A stretch of 64,000 nt of DNA from UBA6176 sp032119375 (GTDB taxonomy: Bacteria > Verrucomicrobiota > Verrucomicrobiia > Limisphaerales > UBA9464), in contig CAYSGH010000002.1 of assembly GCA_964430505.1 (NCBI GenBank), positions 62,001-126,000 of the forward strand. Direction: 5' to 3'. Of the stretch, positions 1-8,972 are shown in pieces (within the stretch, counting starts at the first letter, position 1; every line of letters starts with the position of its first letter). Below the pieces are notes generated by a model that worked only from the letters and a program-made list of their open reading frames with translations, did no database searches and was not told the DNA's origin. Made by a program: the position numbers and the translations under genes.

Positions 1-60
1 CCACCTGCCACGTCGTCATCCGGGGCACCGTGGGCCCCGTCGGTTCCATGCCCCGTTGCC

Positions 61-1329
61 TCATCCAGCCCGGCCCACGCGCCGCTCCTTGCGCGCCCAG
101 AACCACGCAATCACCACCGACAGCTCATAAAGCCCCATCAACGGCGCCGCCATCAGCATCATCGTGAACGGGTTGCCGTCCGGCGTCACAAAGCCCGCGA
201 TCACCAGGATGCCCACGTAGAAATACGCCCGGTACTTCGCCAGCCCCGCCACGTCCAGCAACCCCACCTTCACCAGCGTCAGCAACACCATGGGCAACTG
301 GAAGCTCATGCCCATCCCCAGCAGGAACCAGCAGCAAAAGCTGATGTATTCGTCCGCCCGCCACTCGTCCGCGCTGAATCCCAGCCAGTTCGAGAACGCC
401 GCCGTCGTCCCCAGCGTGATCGGAAGCAGCACGAAGTAACAAAACGCAATCCCCGCGAAGAACAGCACCGACGACGCCCCGGCGATCCGGAACAGGAACT
501 TCTTCTCGTGCACGTGCAGCGCCGGAAGGATGAACTGCCCCAGAAAATACAACACGAACGGAGCCGACAACGTGAGCCCGCCAAAGATCGCCAGTTGCAC
601 CGCGATCGTGAACCCACCCCCGGGGCTGTACGTCTTCAACGACACCTGCATCGAATACCCGGCCATCGGCGGCGGGTTCGTGTCCGGCACCAGCGCCATC
701 ACGGTGGTCCCTTGCAGCGTCACGGGGGCCACCCTCAACATCACGTCGTTCGTCCCCGCACCCGGCACCGGGAACGCCTTGGACGGCAGCCTCGACAGGA
801 TGTTCGTCCCCATCGTGATCACCACCACTGGCTCCTTGTCCGTCCGCGCTCGTTGCGCCCGGACCAACGGCACCTCCAGCAGGCCGATGATGAAGTTGCC
901 CGCCGTCAGGCAGGTCAGCACCCCCAGGAAAATCGACACGGCGCACCGGATCAACGTCCAGCGCAGGTCCTCCAGGTGCTCCAGGAAGGACTTGATCGGG
1001 CCCCCGCCCTCCTCGTCGGGCTCGCCCCCCGCGGAATCCCACGCGTCACCCGTCGTCACCAACGGCTGCGATGGCCCGCCGCCGTCATGCCCGCCTCCTT
1101 CCGCCGTCACCCCGCCCCCATCGCCTGCCCCATGGCCGCCCTCATCCAAGGGCCCCGGCGTGGACGACACCACGTCGCCCGACGAATCGCTCACGGCGGA
1201 CTCGGCAGGCGAAACCGTCCCCGGCTCCGCCGCAGCCCCCGAAGCCGTCCCATCCTCGGGACGCGAGCCCGGGAGCGCCGACGCCAAGGGATCGGGCGGG
1301 GGCGGGGTGGATGGGTTGTTTTCAGCCAT
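61..1329 (-). CDS. tatC: Sec-independent protein translocase TatC with long N-terminal extension
   Basis: TatC is the polytopic inner-membrane receptor that recognises twin-arginine signal peptides and recruits TatA. The 422-residue protein starts with about 110 residues rich in Pro, Gly, Asp and Glu. The family signature FLEHLEDLR follows, then about six hydrophobic segments and the late VTPDG motif before the last helices. About 90 mostly polar residues sit between membrane segments 1 and 2, longer than the usual periplasmic loop. Ordinary TatC is about 250 residues, so both additions are extra. The frame stays open upstream to 1839, but that part runs through tatA and reads as low-complexity noise, so I start at the ATG before AENNPST. 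It lies 113 bases downstream of tatA. A likely client in this window is the DUF1501 protein at 36785-38263. Family assignment is firm; the exact start is less so. Confidence 0.93.
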   Translation of the reverse strand: MAENNPSTPPPPDPLASALPGSRPEDGTASGAAAEPGTVSPAESAVSDSSGDVVSSTPGPLDEGGHGAGDGGGVTAEGGGHDGGGPSQPLVTTGDAWDSAGGEPDEEGGGPIKSFLEHLEDLRWTLIRCAVSIFLGVLTCLTAGNFIIGLLEVPLVRAQRARTDKEPVVVITMGTNILSRLPSKAFPVPGAGTNDVMLRVAPVTLQGTTVMALVPDTNPPPMAGYSMQVSLKTYSPGGGFTIAVQLAIFGGLTLSAPFVLYFLGQFILPALHVHEKKFLFRIAGASSVLFFAGIAFCYFVLLPITLGTTAAFSNWLGFSADEWRADEYISFCCWFLLGMGMSFQLPMVLLTLVKVGLLDVAGLAKYRAYFYVGILVIAGFVTPDGNPFTMMLMAAPLMGLYELSVVIAWFWARKERRVGRAG

Positions 1330-1442
1330 GCGCTGCGTGCAAGGGATGACGACCGGGACCCTCCCGCTCCCCTCGTCAGGATGCGCGGGATGGGACGACG
1401 GATGGGCCGAACGGGTGACTCCGTGGCGGAATGGCCGGCGAC

Positions 1443-1709
1443 CTAGGCGTGCCCGGTGCCGCTGCCAGCGCCTTGCGAGACCGTGTCGGCGGGCTTGCGG
1501 GGCTGGGGCGTCGGGGGATGCGCCGGCTCCTCGGAGGCCCGCGAAATCTCGTCCTGGACCTCGCGCGAGGCCTTCTTGAACTCCTTGATGCCCGTGCCCA
1601 CGCCCTTCATGAGCTCGGGCACCTTGCGCGCCCCGAACAGCACCAGGACAACGATGGCAATGATGATGATCTCGGGCGTGCCGAGCATCGCGAGCATGGA
1701 AGGCGTCAT
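1443..1709 (-). CDS. tatA: Twin-arginine translocase subunit TatA/TatE
   Basis: This 88-residue protein has the TatA plan: a short N-terminus, the LGTPEIIIIAIVVLVLFGAR membrane helix, the FGARKVPELMKGVGTGIKEF hinge and amphipathic helix, and a charged Pro-rich tail. TatA oligomers form the pore or patch that passes folded proteins across the inner membrane. The gene precedes tatC on the same strand and the two are probably cotranscribed. A GAGG sequence about ten bases upstream of the ATG supports the start. TatA and TatB cannot be separated with certainty from sequence alone, but the helix and short length fit TatA/TatE and no tatB is seen nearby. Confidence 0.93.
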   Translation of the reverse strand: MTPSMLAMLGTPEIIIIAIVVLVLFGARKVPELMKGVGTGIKEFKKASREVQDEISRASEEPAHPPTPQPRKPADTVSQGAGSGTGHA

Positions 1710-2262
1710 GACAATGGTTCCTCTTGGGCCAACGACGACGCTGCGGATCCTTGGATGCGCTCGAAGTTCTTGTGCAGCAACGCGCCGACCTTCCCCAGCC
1801 TAGAAACAAGGCGTCCCCGGGGTAAAGGTTCAATTCCATGGGCTTGCGTCCTCAGGTCGACGCTGGCCCTGCGGACGCACGTTCAACGACGCCTCGCGTC
1901 GCTCGGCATCCTCATGGACCGCGCCGGAGCCATGGCACGCCTCCGGTGCTGGATCGAGCGCCATGGCCCGGCTGAGGACCGTTGGCCTCCATGGCCTCGT
2001 GCGTGGCCCGGTGCCCCGGCGAGCCGTATGCGAGTTGGAACGTGAGCCCGTCGCGGGCACGGGCGACGATGGGCGGCTCCAGGCATGCACCTCCCCGCGG
2101 CATTCGTTCCCGGACCATGGGCCCCGAGCGGCACGACATGAGGGGGCATTCAAGATGCAGCGGGCGTCGCCCTGACCCATGGCGAACGCGCCCTGGGGAC
2201 GGGGTGGGTTTGCGAGGATTTCCGGCGACGCCGACGGGTGGGTCCGGGCAGGCTCCCGTGAC
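1710..2262. other. Intergenic region between divergent tatA and the M20 peptidase gene
   Basis: About 550 bases with no open frame that resembles a protein. The frames crossing it on both strands are Arg/Pro/Ala-rich and look like composition artefacts. It must hold the promoters of tatA (leftward) and the peptidase gene (rightward), but I could not pick out convincing -35/-10 boxes. Confidence 0.5.
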
Positions 2263-3579
2263 ATGAAGAGGTTTGGACACCTGCGAGGCACGCTGGCCTG
2301 CGCCCTGGGAGTGATCGGGTGCACGGCGGCCATCGCACAATCCGCCATGGATCGGGCGACGGCCGTATTCCGCGCCCAGGAGCCGTCGTTGCACCAGTTG
2401 TACCGCGAGTTGCACGCCGCGCCCGAGCTTTCATGGCATGAGGTCGAAACCGCCCGTCGCCTTGCCGCCGAGTTGCGCGCCGCCGGAGCCGAGGTCACCA
2501 CGGGAGTGGGAACCCATGGCGTCGTGGCCATGCTGCGCAACGGCGCCGGGCCGACGGTGCTGCTTCGGTGCGACCTGGATGGATTGCCCGTGAAGGAGGA
2601 AACGGGCCTGCCCTTCGCCAGCACGCGGCGCGCGGCAGACGGCCGGGGCGGGGAGACGTCGGTGATGCACGCCTGTGGCCATGACCTGCACATGACGGCA
2701 GCCGTCGGCGTCGCCCGGGTGCTCTCCGCCCTGACCAACTTGTGGAACGGAACGGTGCTGATCGTCGGGCAACCAGCGGAAGAAAAAGGGAGTGGAGCAC
2801 GGGCGATGCTCCGCGACGGCCTCTACCAGCGCTTTCCCAGGCCGGACTTTGCCTTGTCCCTCCACTGCCACGCCGCACTGACGGCGGGCGAGGTGGGCGT
2901 GGTGGAGGGCTACATGCTGGCCAACGTGGACAGCCTCGACGTTCGCGTACGAGGCGTCGGCGGGCACGGGGCGTACCCGGAGACCACCAAGGACCCCATC
3001 GTGCTTGCGGCCCAGTCGATCCTCGCCCTGCAAACGATCCGGTCGCGCGAGATCAGCGCGCTGGACGCCGTGGTGGTAACCGTGGGTTCGGTCCATGGCG
3101 GCGCGAAGCACAACGTGATCCCGGAGGACGTGGCGCTGCAGTTGACCGTTCGGTCCTATACGGACGACGTGAGGCGGCGAACGCTGGACGCCATCCGTCG
3201 CATCGTGCGCGGGCAGGCCATCGCGGCGGGCGTGCCCGACGACCGGATGCCCGAGGTGGTGGTGCAGGATGAGTTCACGCCGGCCTTGTACAACGACCCG
3301 GCCCTCGCTCGCCGGCTCGCGTCGGTGCTGGGCACGTGGCTCGGCTCGGCACGCGTGAAGTCGGTGCGCCCGGCCATGGGCGGCGAGGACTTCAGCGAAT
3401 TCGGGCGCACCCCGGAGAAGGTGCCCTTGATGGACCTTTGGGTGGGGGCGGTGCCCCGCGGAACCGACGTGACCCAGGCTCCATCGCTGCATTCCAGCCG
3501 GTTCGCGCCGGAGCTTGGCCCCGCCTTGGAAACCGCCGTCCTCGCGCTCACCGCCGAGGTGCTCGAACTCGCCCGATGA
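2263..3579 (+). CDS. Exported M20-family amidohydrolase (hippurate hydrolase-like)
   Basis: M20D peptidases are two-metal enzymes that cleave N-acyl amino acids such as hippurate or N-acetyl amino acids. This 438-residue protein shows the metal motif MHACGHDLHMTAA (Cys138, His140), the EE pair in QPAEEKGSG, the dimerisation segment with GGHGAYPE, and the late ligand MGGEDFSEF. The first residues form a signal peptide. VIGC at residues 17-20 could be a lipobox, or AIA-Q could be a signal peptidase I site, so it is periplasmic or a lipoprotein. The frame opens 28 codons earlier, but that part is not signal-like, so the ATG before KRFGHL is preferred. It is monocistronic between divergent tatA and a convergent neighbour. 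The natural substrate cannot be told from sequence. Confidence 0.88.
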   Translation: MKRFGHLRGTLACALGVIGCTAAIAQSAMDRATAVFRAQEPSLHQLYRELHAAPELSWHEVETARRLAAELRAAGAEVTTGVGTHGVVAMLRNGAGPTVLLRCDLDGLPVKEETGLPFASTRRAADGRGGETSVMHACGHDLHMTAAVGVARVLSALTNLWNGTVLIVGQPAEEKGSGARAMLRDGLYQRFPRPDFALSLHCHAALTAGEVGVVEGYMLANVDSLDVRVRGVGGHGAYPETTKDPIVLAAQSILALQTIRSREISALDAVVVTVGSVHGGAKHNVIPEDVALQLTVRSYTDDVRRRTLDAIRRIVRGQAIAAGVPDDRMPEVVVQDEFTPALYNDPALARRLASVLGTWLGSARVKSVRPAMGGEDFSEFGRTPEKVPLMDLWVGAVPRGTDVTQAPSLHSSRFAPELGPALETAVLALTAEVLELAR

Positions 3580-3600
3580 CGGGCTCCGATCGCGCCCGTC
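3578..3600 (+). terminator. Hairpin at the end of the M20 gene (possible terminator)
   Basis: A perfect 7-bp stem, GACGGGC/GCCCGTC with a 9-base loop, starts inside the stop codon of the peptidase gene. No T-run follows, so it may be a weak or Rho-assisted end signal rather than a classical intrinsic terminator. Confidence 0.35.
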
Positions 3601-3892
3601 ACGTCTTGGCCCGAGGCGGCCGCCGGGCGCCTTCACGACTCGGCCGCCGGGCAACTCTGCGGCCGACGCCGCGATGGCCAGCCCAGCCCCGGGACGGGAC
3701 GATTCGGTTGGAAAGGCGGCGGTTGCGATGCAGATCTTCGGCAAAGTGCACGTCGTTCGCCGGCCACGGGCCTCGTGCCGGAACGTGCGGGGCCGAGTCT
3801 TGGTCCGGCTGGGCGCGTGGACGGGGGGCATGAATCCGGCATGCGTGCCGCACCCGGCAAGTGCTGGCACCCCGGGGATTCCGCATGGAGGG
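3601..3892. other. Convergent intergenic spacer
   Basis: No gene is seen between the convergent M20 and DUF2203 genes. The spacer contains two direct copies of CGGCCGCCGGGC about 24 bases apart (near 3617 and 3641), probably chance in GC-rich DNA. Confidence 0.4.
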
Positions 3893-4300
3893 TCAACCCA
3901 TCCTCTCCCGACCCAGGTTGCCTGGACCCGCCTCCTTCCAATACGTGATCGCCTCGTCCCCTTCCTCCCACGACAGCAAGACCTCTCGACCCGCCATGAT
4001 CGACGGGAAGCCCACAAGGCCACGATCAAGGTCCTCCACAAGGATCCCGCGCCGACGGAACTCATGGAACACGGCCTCGAGACGGACCATGGAGCGCGTC
4101 CATTGGTTGGCCCGGGTGCCACCTTGCTCGCCCAGTTCGTGCCGCAGCTCCGCGAGCCGCTCGCCCAACCGTGCGACCTCCTGCCGCATCAACCGCAGCT
4201 CGTCGAGCCATCGGGCCACGTCCGGCAGGAGGGCCGTCGCCTCGGCGACCGTGTAATGACGGCAGAAGCGTCGGCCCGGCAGGTCACCCGAGGGCGTCAT
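3893..4300 (-). CDS. DUF2203 family protein
   Basis: A 135-residue soluble protein with the DUF2203 pattern. It opens with RRFCRHYTVAEATALLPDV, continues with a helical stretch of about 45 residues able to form a coiled coil (LDELRLMRQEVARLGERLAE), and ends with a conserved block around ILVEDLDRGLVGFPS and the WEEGDEAITYW terminus. The family has no established biochemical function. Its ATG overlaps the stop of the upstream TPR lipoprotein gene in an ATGA arrangement, so the two are probably translationally coupled. A longer frame runs upstream inside the TPR gene, but the overlap and family length support this start. Confidence 0.8.
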   Translation of the reverse strand: MTPSGDLPGRRFCRHYTVAEATALLPDVARWLDELRLMRQEVARLGERLAELRHELGEQGGTRANQWTRSMVRLEAVFHEFRRRGILVEDLDRGLVGFPSIMAGREVLLSWEEGDEAITYWKEAGPGNLGRERMG

Positions 4301-5973
4301 GACGCGGGCATGCCCAGCTTGCGTCGCAGCGCCGGGGTCGATTCGAGCTTCTCGGCCTTTTCCCATGCCGCGCGCGCCTCCTTGGACCGGCCCAGCGCCT
4401 CCAACACGTCCCCGAGGTGGTCCCACACGGTGGCGTCTGGCTCCTCCTTGAGCAGTTCCACCGCCTTCTCCAGGTGCGGCAATGCCTCCTTCGGCTTGCC
4501 CAGCCGGAACAAGACCCAGCCCAGGCTATCGAGGTAGGCCGAGTTGTCGGGGTCGGCCGCAACCGCGCGCTCGATCATGTCACGCGCCTCCACCAATCGG
4601 ACGCCCTTGTCCGCCCAGGAATAGCCCAGGAAGTTGAGCGCGGGCGCAAAGTCCGGCTTCCACTCGAGCGCCTTTTGGGCCCGTGACAAGGAGTCCTCGC
4701 CGCGCCCGGCCTGCTCGAGGGCGACCGCGTATTGGAAATGGAAGCGATGGTCGATCAACCGAGGGTCCCCCTCGGCCGCACGTTCCGCCCGGTCCAACGC
4801 GGCCAAGGCCTCGGAGTGCCGCTTGAGGCGGCCCAAGGCCATCGAGCCCAGGAACTCCAGGCGGAAGCTGGGCTTCATCCGCAGGCGCCCCTTCTGGAGC
4901 ACGTCGCTGGCCTCCCGGTATTTCCGTGACGAGAGCAATGCCGTCATGAGGTCCGCATGGGCGGCCTCCTGCGTGGGATCCAGGAGCAACGACTTCTCCA
5001 GCCAGTCGGCGGCCTCGTCGAAGCGACGCCGCTCGAGGGCGATGGCACCGAGGTAATACGGGGGCATGGGATTGGCGGGGGCCGCCTTCCGCAACGCCTG
5101 CAACTGCGCGGCGGCGTCGTCCAGGCGCCCCGAACGCAGGTAAATCTCCACCAGCTTGGCCGCCGCCATCGGGCTCCGGGAGCCGGCCTCCGCCATCTTC
5201 CCCAGCACGCGCTCCGCGACGTTGGTGCGCCCGATGGATTGGTTCTGGTCCGCCAAGCGAAGCAACACCACGGGCTCCTTGGGCTGGAGGCCCTCGACCA
5301 AGTCCAGCTCGGCCAGGGCCTTGGGCTTCAACCGATCCGAGGCGGCCGGGTTGCGCAGCGCCAGCTGGGCGAGCAGCTCGGCGACGTCGAGGTGGAAGAT
5401 GGCGTTGGTTCGTTCCTGCAAGGCGGCCTTGGACAGCAACGCCTCGGCCTCGGGCACCTTGCCGCCCTCGACCAACAGTCGCCCCAGCGAGGCATAGGCC
5501 GCCAGGTGCTCCGGGCCGTCACCGAGGCCGCGCCGATACGCGCCGATGGCGTCGTTGGTCCGGCCGGATTGCACGTAGGCAAGACCGAGCATGGACCACA
5601 GGCCGGCGTCCGGCACGGCACGCGAGCCTTGCGTCGCCTTTTCCAGCACGGCGACCGCCCTGGGAAAGTCACGGCGGACGAAGCAACGACGCGCCACCTC
5701 GCGAGCAAGGGCGGCGTTGGCGGGATCCTCGGACACGGAACGCGTCCAAAAGTCGAGGAGGCCGGCCGCGTCGTCGTTCATCTCGCGGATCACCCCGGCT
5801 CCATACGCGGCCATGGCCCGAGCCCGGCGGTCGAGTTCCACGTCGCTGGCACGCGGGGTGCCCGAAGGCGAGGTGATGGCGGGAGGGGCGGACGCGCGGG
5901 GCCCACGGCATCCGGCCGCCAGCGCGAACGCCAGCAGCATCGGGATCCATGGCCATGCCCCGCGCGTCTGCAT
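4297..5973 (-). CDS. TPR-repeat lipoprotein
   Basis: A 558-residue tetratricopeptide-repeat protein with a lipoprotein signal peptide (hydrophobic core, then LAAGC), placing it on the periplasmic side of a membrane. The body has roughly a dozen TPR-like helical hairpins, for example LAAYASLGRLLVEGGKVPEA and SAYLDSLGWVLFRLGKPKEA near the C-terminus. The last repeats resemble those in PEP-CTERM/XrtA-associated and BamD-like TPR proteins. TPRs mediate protein contacts, so an assembly or scaffolding role is likely but unproven. The ATG at 5973 is preferred over an in-frame TTG four codons earlier because it leaves a compact n-region. The gene sits below hisG and the COX24-like mini-gene on the same strand and is coupled to the DUF2203 gene. 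Confidence 0.85.
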   Translation of the reverse strand: MQTRGAWPWIPMLLAFALAAGCRGPRASAPPAITSPSGTPRASDVELDRRARAMAAYGAGVIREMNDDAAGLLDFWTRSVSEDPANAALAREVARRCFVRRDFPRAVAVLEKATQGSRAVPDAGLWSMLGLAYVQSGRTNDAIGAYRRGLGDGPEHLAAYASLGRLLVEGGKVPEAEALLSKAALQERTNAIFHLDVAELLAQLALRNPAASDRLKPKALAELDLVEGLQPKEPVVLLRLADQNQSIGRTNVAERVLGKMAEAGSRSPMAAAKLVEIYLRSGRLDDAAAQLQALRKAAPANPMPPYYLGAIALERRRFDEAADWLEKSLLLDPTQEAAHADLMTALLSSRKYREASDVLQKGRLRMKPSFRLEFLGSMALGRLKRHSEALAALDRAERAAEGDPRLIDHRFHFQYAVALEQAGRGEDSLSRAQKALEWKPDFAPALNFLGYSWADKGVRLVEARDMIERAVAADPDNSAYLDSLGWVLFRLGKPKEALPHLEKAVELLKEEPDATVWDHLGDVLEALGRSKEARAAWEKAEKLESTPALRRKLGMPAS

Positions 5974-6078
5974 GTCCCCAATCAAAACGCAAAGCGCGGC
6001 CTTGCAAGGCAGGACCGCGCGGCTGGTGTTCCGGCAAGCATGGGCCAGCGCATCGAGTCGAGGCTGGCCCCGCCCGCG

Positions 6079-6180
6079 CTACTTCTGCCAGGTGCGCTTC
6101 TTGTGCCGGTTCTGGCGAAGCTTCTTGCGGCGCTTGTGCTTGTTGATCTTGGCCTTCCTGCGTTTCTTGAGCGAACCCAT
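6079..6180 (-). CDS. AURKAIP1/COX24-domain mini-protein (33 aa)
   Basis: A very short, extremely basic protein of 33 residues. It reads MGSLKKRRKAKINKHKRRKK and ends RHKKRTWQK. This is the pattern of bacterial AURKAIP1/COX24-domain proteins found in Bacteroidota and Verrucomicrobiota, related to the mitochondrial small-subunit ribosomal protein mS38. Eighteen of its 33 residues are Lys, Arg or His, consistent with rRNA binding. It is easily missed by gene callers because of its length. It lies between hisG and the TPR lipoprotein gene on the same strand, with about 80 bases to hisG and 105 to the TPR gene. A ribosomal role is inferred from the family, not shown here. Confidence 0.8.
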   Translation of the reverse strand: MGSLKKRRKAKINKHKRRKKLRQNRHKKRTWQK

Positions 6181-6261
6181 AGTCTTGTCTTCTTGTTTCC
6201 CGGGATGTCCCCGAAATCTTTCGTTGTTGAGCGGCGATGCTGCACGGGTCCCCGGAGGGAT

Positions 6262-7161
6262 TCAATACACCACCTTGTTGAGCGGATACTCAATGATGCC
6301 CTCGGCGCCCGCCGCCTTGAGCTGGGGGACGATCTCCCGAACGACGGCCTCGTCGATCACGGTCTCCACGGCCACCCACCCCGTCTGGCTCAGTCCCGAG
6401 ACGGTCGGGTTGCGCAGCGCCGGCAATGCCTGCAGCAGCCCGTCGAGCTGCGAGGCCTTCACGTTCATCTTCAGGCCCACCTTGGCCTCCGCCTCGATGG
6501 CCCCGCGCAGCAACAGGGCGATCGTCTCCACCTTGCGCCGCTTCCAAGGGTCCTTCCAGGAGTCGCGGTTGGCCACCAGGCGCGGCGTGGACACCAGCAA
6601 CGTGTCCACGATCCGGAGCTTGTTGGCCTTCAGCGACGAGCCCGTCTCCGTCACGTCCACGATTGCGTCGACCAGCTCGCGCGCCTTGACCTCCGTGGCG
6701 CCCCACGAGAACTCCACGTCCGCCTTCACCTTGTTCCGCCGCAGCCACGCCTTCGTCAATCCCATGACCTCCGTGGCAATCCGCTTGCCCTCCAAATCCT
6801 TCACGGTGCGCACCGGCGACTCCTCCGGCACCGCCAGCACCCAACGCGTCGGCTGCCGCGTCGCCTTGCTGAACACAAACTCGCCCACCTCATGCACCTT
6901 CCCTGCGACGCCGTTCTCGACAATCCAGTCGTGGCCGGTCAACCCAGCGTCGAGGTACCCCAACGCCACGTAGCGTCCGATCTCCTGCGCGCGGATCAAC
7001 CGCACCGACAGCTCCGCGTCGTCCACGTACGGCTCGTAGCTCCGGCTCGACACCGTGATGTTCCAGCCCGCCTTGGCGAACTTTTCCAAGGTGGCGTCCT
7101 GCAACGACCCCTTGGGCAATCCCAGGCGGAGACGTGTCGGCTGGCTTGTGCTGTTGCTCAT
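6262..7161 (-). CDS. hisG: ATP phosphoribosyltransferase, long form (HisG)
   Basis: HisG catalyses the first committed step of histidine synthesis: ATP plus PRPP gives phosphoribosyl-ATP and pyrophosphate. The 299-residue protein begins RLRLGLPKGSLQDATLEKF and has the DAGLTGHDWIVE block. The phosphate-binding region VDAIVDVTETGSSLKANKL follows near residues 160-180. The C-terminal 75-90 residues (from about 210) form the ACT-like regulatory domain of long-form HisG, which in the family gives histidine feedback inhibition and hexamer formation, so no HisZ partner is needed. Upstream in-frame codons are not HisG-like, so the ATG before SNSTSQP is chosen. It is divergent from rseP and no other his gene lies nearby. 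Confidence 0.93.
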   Translation of the reverse strand: MSNSTSQPTRLRLGLPKGSLQDATLEKFAKAGWNITVSSRSYEPYVDDAELSVRLIRAQEIGRYVALGYLDAGLTGHDWIVENGVAGKVHEVGEFVFSKATRQPTRWVLAVPEESPVRTVKDLEGKRIATEVMGLTKAWLRRNKVKADVEFSWGATEVKARELVDAIVDVTETGSSLKANKLRIVDTLLVSTPRLVANRDSWKDPWKRRKVETIALLLRGAIEAEAKVGLKMNVKASQLDGLLQALPALRNPTVSGLSQTGWVAVETVIDEAVVREIVPQLKAAGAEGIIEYPLNKVVY

Positions 7162-7439
7162 TCCGTGCGCTCTGGACGTCGTCCCGTGGGCATTGGTGCG
7201 CCATGGCAGCCCGACGTCGGCCCGGTCGTTTGCCAGAATCATGTCGCCGATGCGAACCAAATCTTGCCCTCGGCGAAGTCACCGGACGAAACCGCCGCGC
7301 ACACAGGCCCCCCATTCGTGGTCGTCGCCGTCCCTCCGGGCCTCGCGCCCGCCAACGGCAGGGCCCCGGTCACGGGCGCATGGAAGCGCAGGAATCAGGC
7401 TTGGGCATCGTCCTCCATCGCCGCTACCGTGTTCCTTCC

Positions 7440-8846
7440 ATGGCAGCACTTCTCGCAGGCCTTGCAGTCGCCGTCGGCGTCGCCGTCCTCTTCGGGCTGG
7501 CGATCTTCGTCCACGAATACGGCCATTACCGCATGGCCCGCTGGCTCGGCCTGCGCATTGATGGGTTCTCCATCGGGTTTGGACCGAGGGTCTTCTCATG
7601 GACGGACCGCCAAGGAGTCCTGTGGGCGCTCCGTTGGATCCCCTTGGGCGGCTACGTCAAGCTGCCCCAAATGATCACCTCCGAGGTGATCGAAGGATCG
7701 TCCGACCCGGCCGTCGCCCCCATCACGCCCGCCGCCAAGGTCGCCGTCGCCATCGCGGGCCCCGCCATGAACGTGGTCCTCGCCTTCGCCCTCGCCTCCG
7801 TCATCTGGTGGGTCGGCCTCCCGGTCGCGCTCAACCACACCATCGTCGGATACGTGAAGCCCGGCTCGCCCGAGGAACAAGCGGGCATCCGCGAGGGCGA
7901 CCGCATCGTGTCCGTGCAAGGCAAGGCCGTCTCCAACTGGGAGGACATCCAGGTCGAGGCGGCGCTGGCCCTCACCAACCTCCTCTCCGTGGCCGTCGAG
8001 CGGACCAACGGGGCCAAGGCCACCGTCCAGGTCCCCGCCGAGTACCAGCCCGACCTCAAGCTCAAGTACCTGCGCATCGGGCCGCGCGACCATCCCGCCA
8101 TTCGCTCCATCACGGCGGGGTCGCCCGCCGAGGCGGCCGGGTTGCGCGAGGGCGACCAGTTGATTGCGTTTGATGGCGTGCAGGTGGTGGGGCAGCGCCA
8201 GTTGGTGGACCTCATCCAGGCACGGGCCGGCCGCGAGGCCGTCCTGGAGGTCCGTCGTGGCGAGGAGACGGTGCGCACCCGCGTCACGCCCCGCATGGAT
8301 CCCGAGGCCAGGGTCGGCCGCATCGGCGTCCTCCTGGGGCCCGCCACCGAGCCCATCTTCACCGTCCAACGGCCCGGCCCCACCCCGTGGAAGCAAGTGT
8401 CCGGCACCGTCCAACGCATCGGGCAATTCCTCCAGGCCCTCGTCCATCCCAAGCAATCCAAGGTGGGCGTCGAAAACCTCAACGGGCCCGTGCGCATCTT
8501 CGACATGCTGGCACGGGAACTGAAGGTGGACATCCGACGCGCCCTGGCCCTCATGGTCGTGCTCAACATCAACCTGGCCCTCCTTAACCTCCTCCCCCTC
8601 CCCGTCCTCGACGGCGGCCACATCGTCTTCTCCCTGGTCGAGGCCATCACGTTCCGGCGCATTCATCCCCGCATCCAGGAATGGGTGACGCTGGTCTCCG
8701 GAGCCCTCCTCCTGTCCCTCATGGCCTTTGTGTTTTTGAACGACATCCGAGGCCTGTCCGGACCTCGCCCGGCCATGAAGCGTTCGGTGGAACCCACCAA
8801 CGGCCCGAAGGCCTCGCCCTCGACCCCTGCCTCGCCCAAGCCCTGA
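7440..8846 (+). CDS. rseP: Site-2 intramembrane zinc protease RseP, tandem PDZ
   Basis: RseP cleaves transmembrane segments, classically of anti-sigma factors and leftover signal peptides. The 468-residue protein has the zinc motif HEYGH (His25, Glu26, His29) in the first membrane helix, then two PDZ domains (about residues 125-215 and 215-300). The second metal motif LPVLDGGH (Asp391) lies in the penultimate helix, with a final helix before a polar tail. An in-frame ATG exists 20 codons upstream. I chose the later ATG because it places HExxH at the family's usual distance from the N-terminus, but neither has a strong Shine-Dalgarno sequence. In many bacteria rseP lies beside dxr and bamA; here it is divergent from hisG and followed by rph. 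Confidence 0.93.
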   Translation: MAALLAGLAVAVGVAVLFGLAIFVHEYGHYRMARWLGLRIDGFSIGFGPRVFSWTDRQGVLWALRWIPLGGYVKLPQMITSEVIEGSSDPAVAPITPAAKVAVAIAGPAMNVVLAFALASVIWWVGLPVALNHTIVGYVKPGSPEEQAGIREGDRIVSVQGKAVSNWEDIQVEAALALTNLLSVAVERTNGAKATVQVPAEYQPDLKLKYLRIGPRDHPAIRSITAGSPAEAAGLREGDQLIAFDGVQVVGQRQLVDLIQARAGREAVLEVRRGEETVRTRVTPRMDPEARVGRIGVLLGPATEPIFTVQRPGPTPWKQVSGTVQRIGQFLQALVHPKQSKVGVENLNGPVRIFDMLARELKVDIRRALALMVVLNINLALLNLLPLPVLDGGHIVFSLVEAITFRRIHPRIQEWVTLVSGALLLSLMAFVFLNDIRGLSGPRPAMKRSVEPTNGPKASPSTPASPKP

Positions 8847-8972
8847 GCCGGGCCGTCCGCGCGACCTTCCAGGATGCCATCCCCCGCGCCATCCCCCGCG
8901 CAGGGGCATGGCGCCCCCCGCCGAAGTCGGCGTTTGGAATCCCCGCGCCTCACCGGGTAGCGTGGCCGCCAC

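Noticed and set aside
1330..1839. An open frame extends TatC upstream by 170 codons through tatA.
   Set aside because: The extension is His/Arg/Gly-rich, overlaps tatA in another frame and has no similarity to TatC; the ATG at 1329 is more credible.
8880..8905. Direct repeat CCATCCCCCGCG twice before rph.
   Set aside because: Two short GC-rich copies only; no structure or conservation argument.
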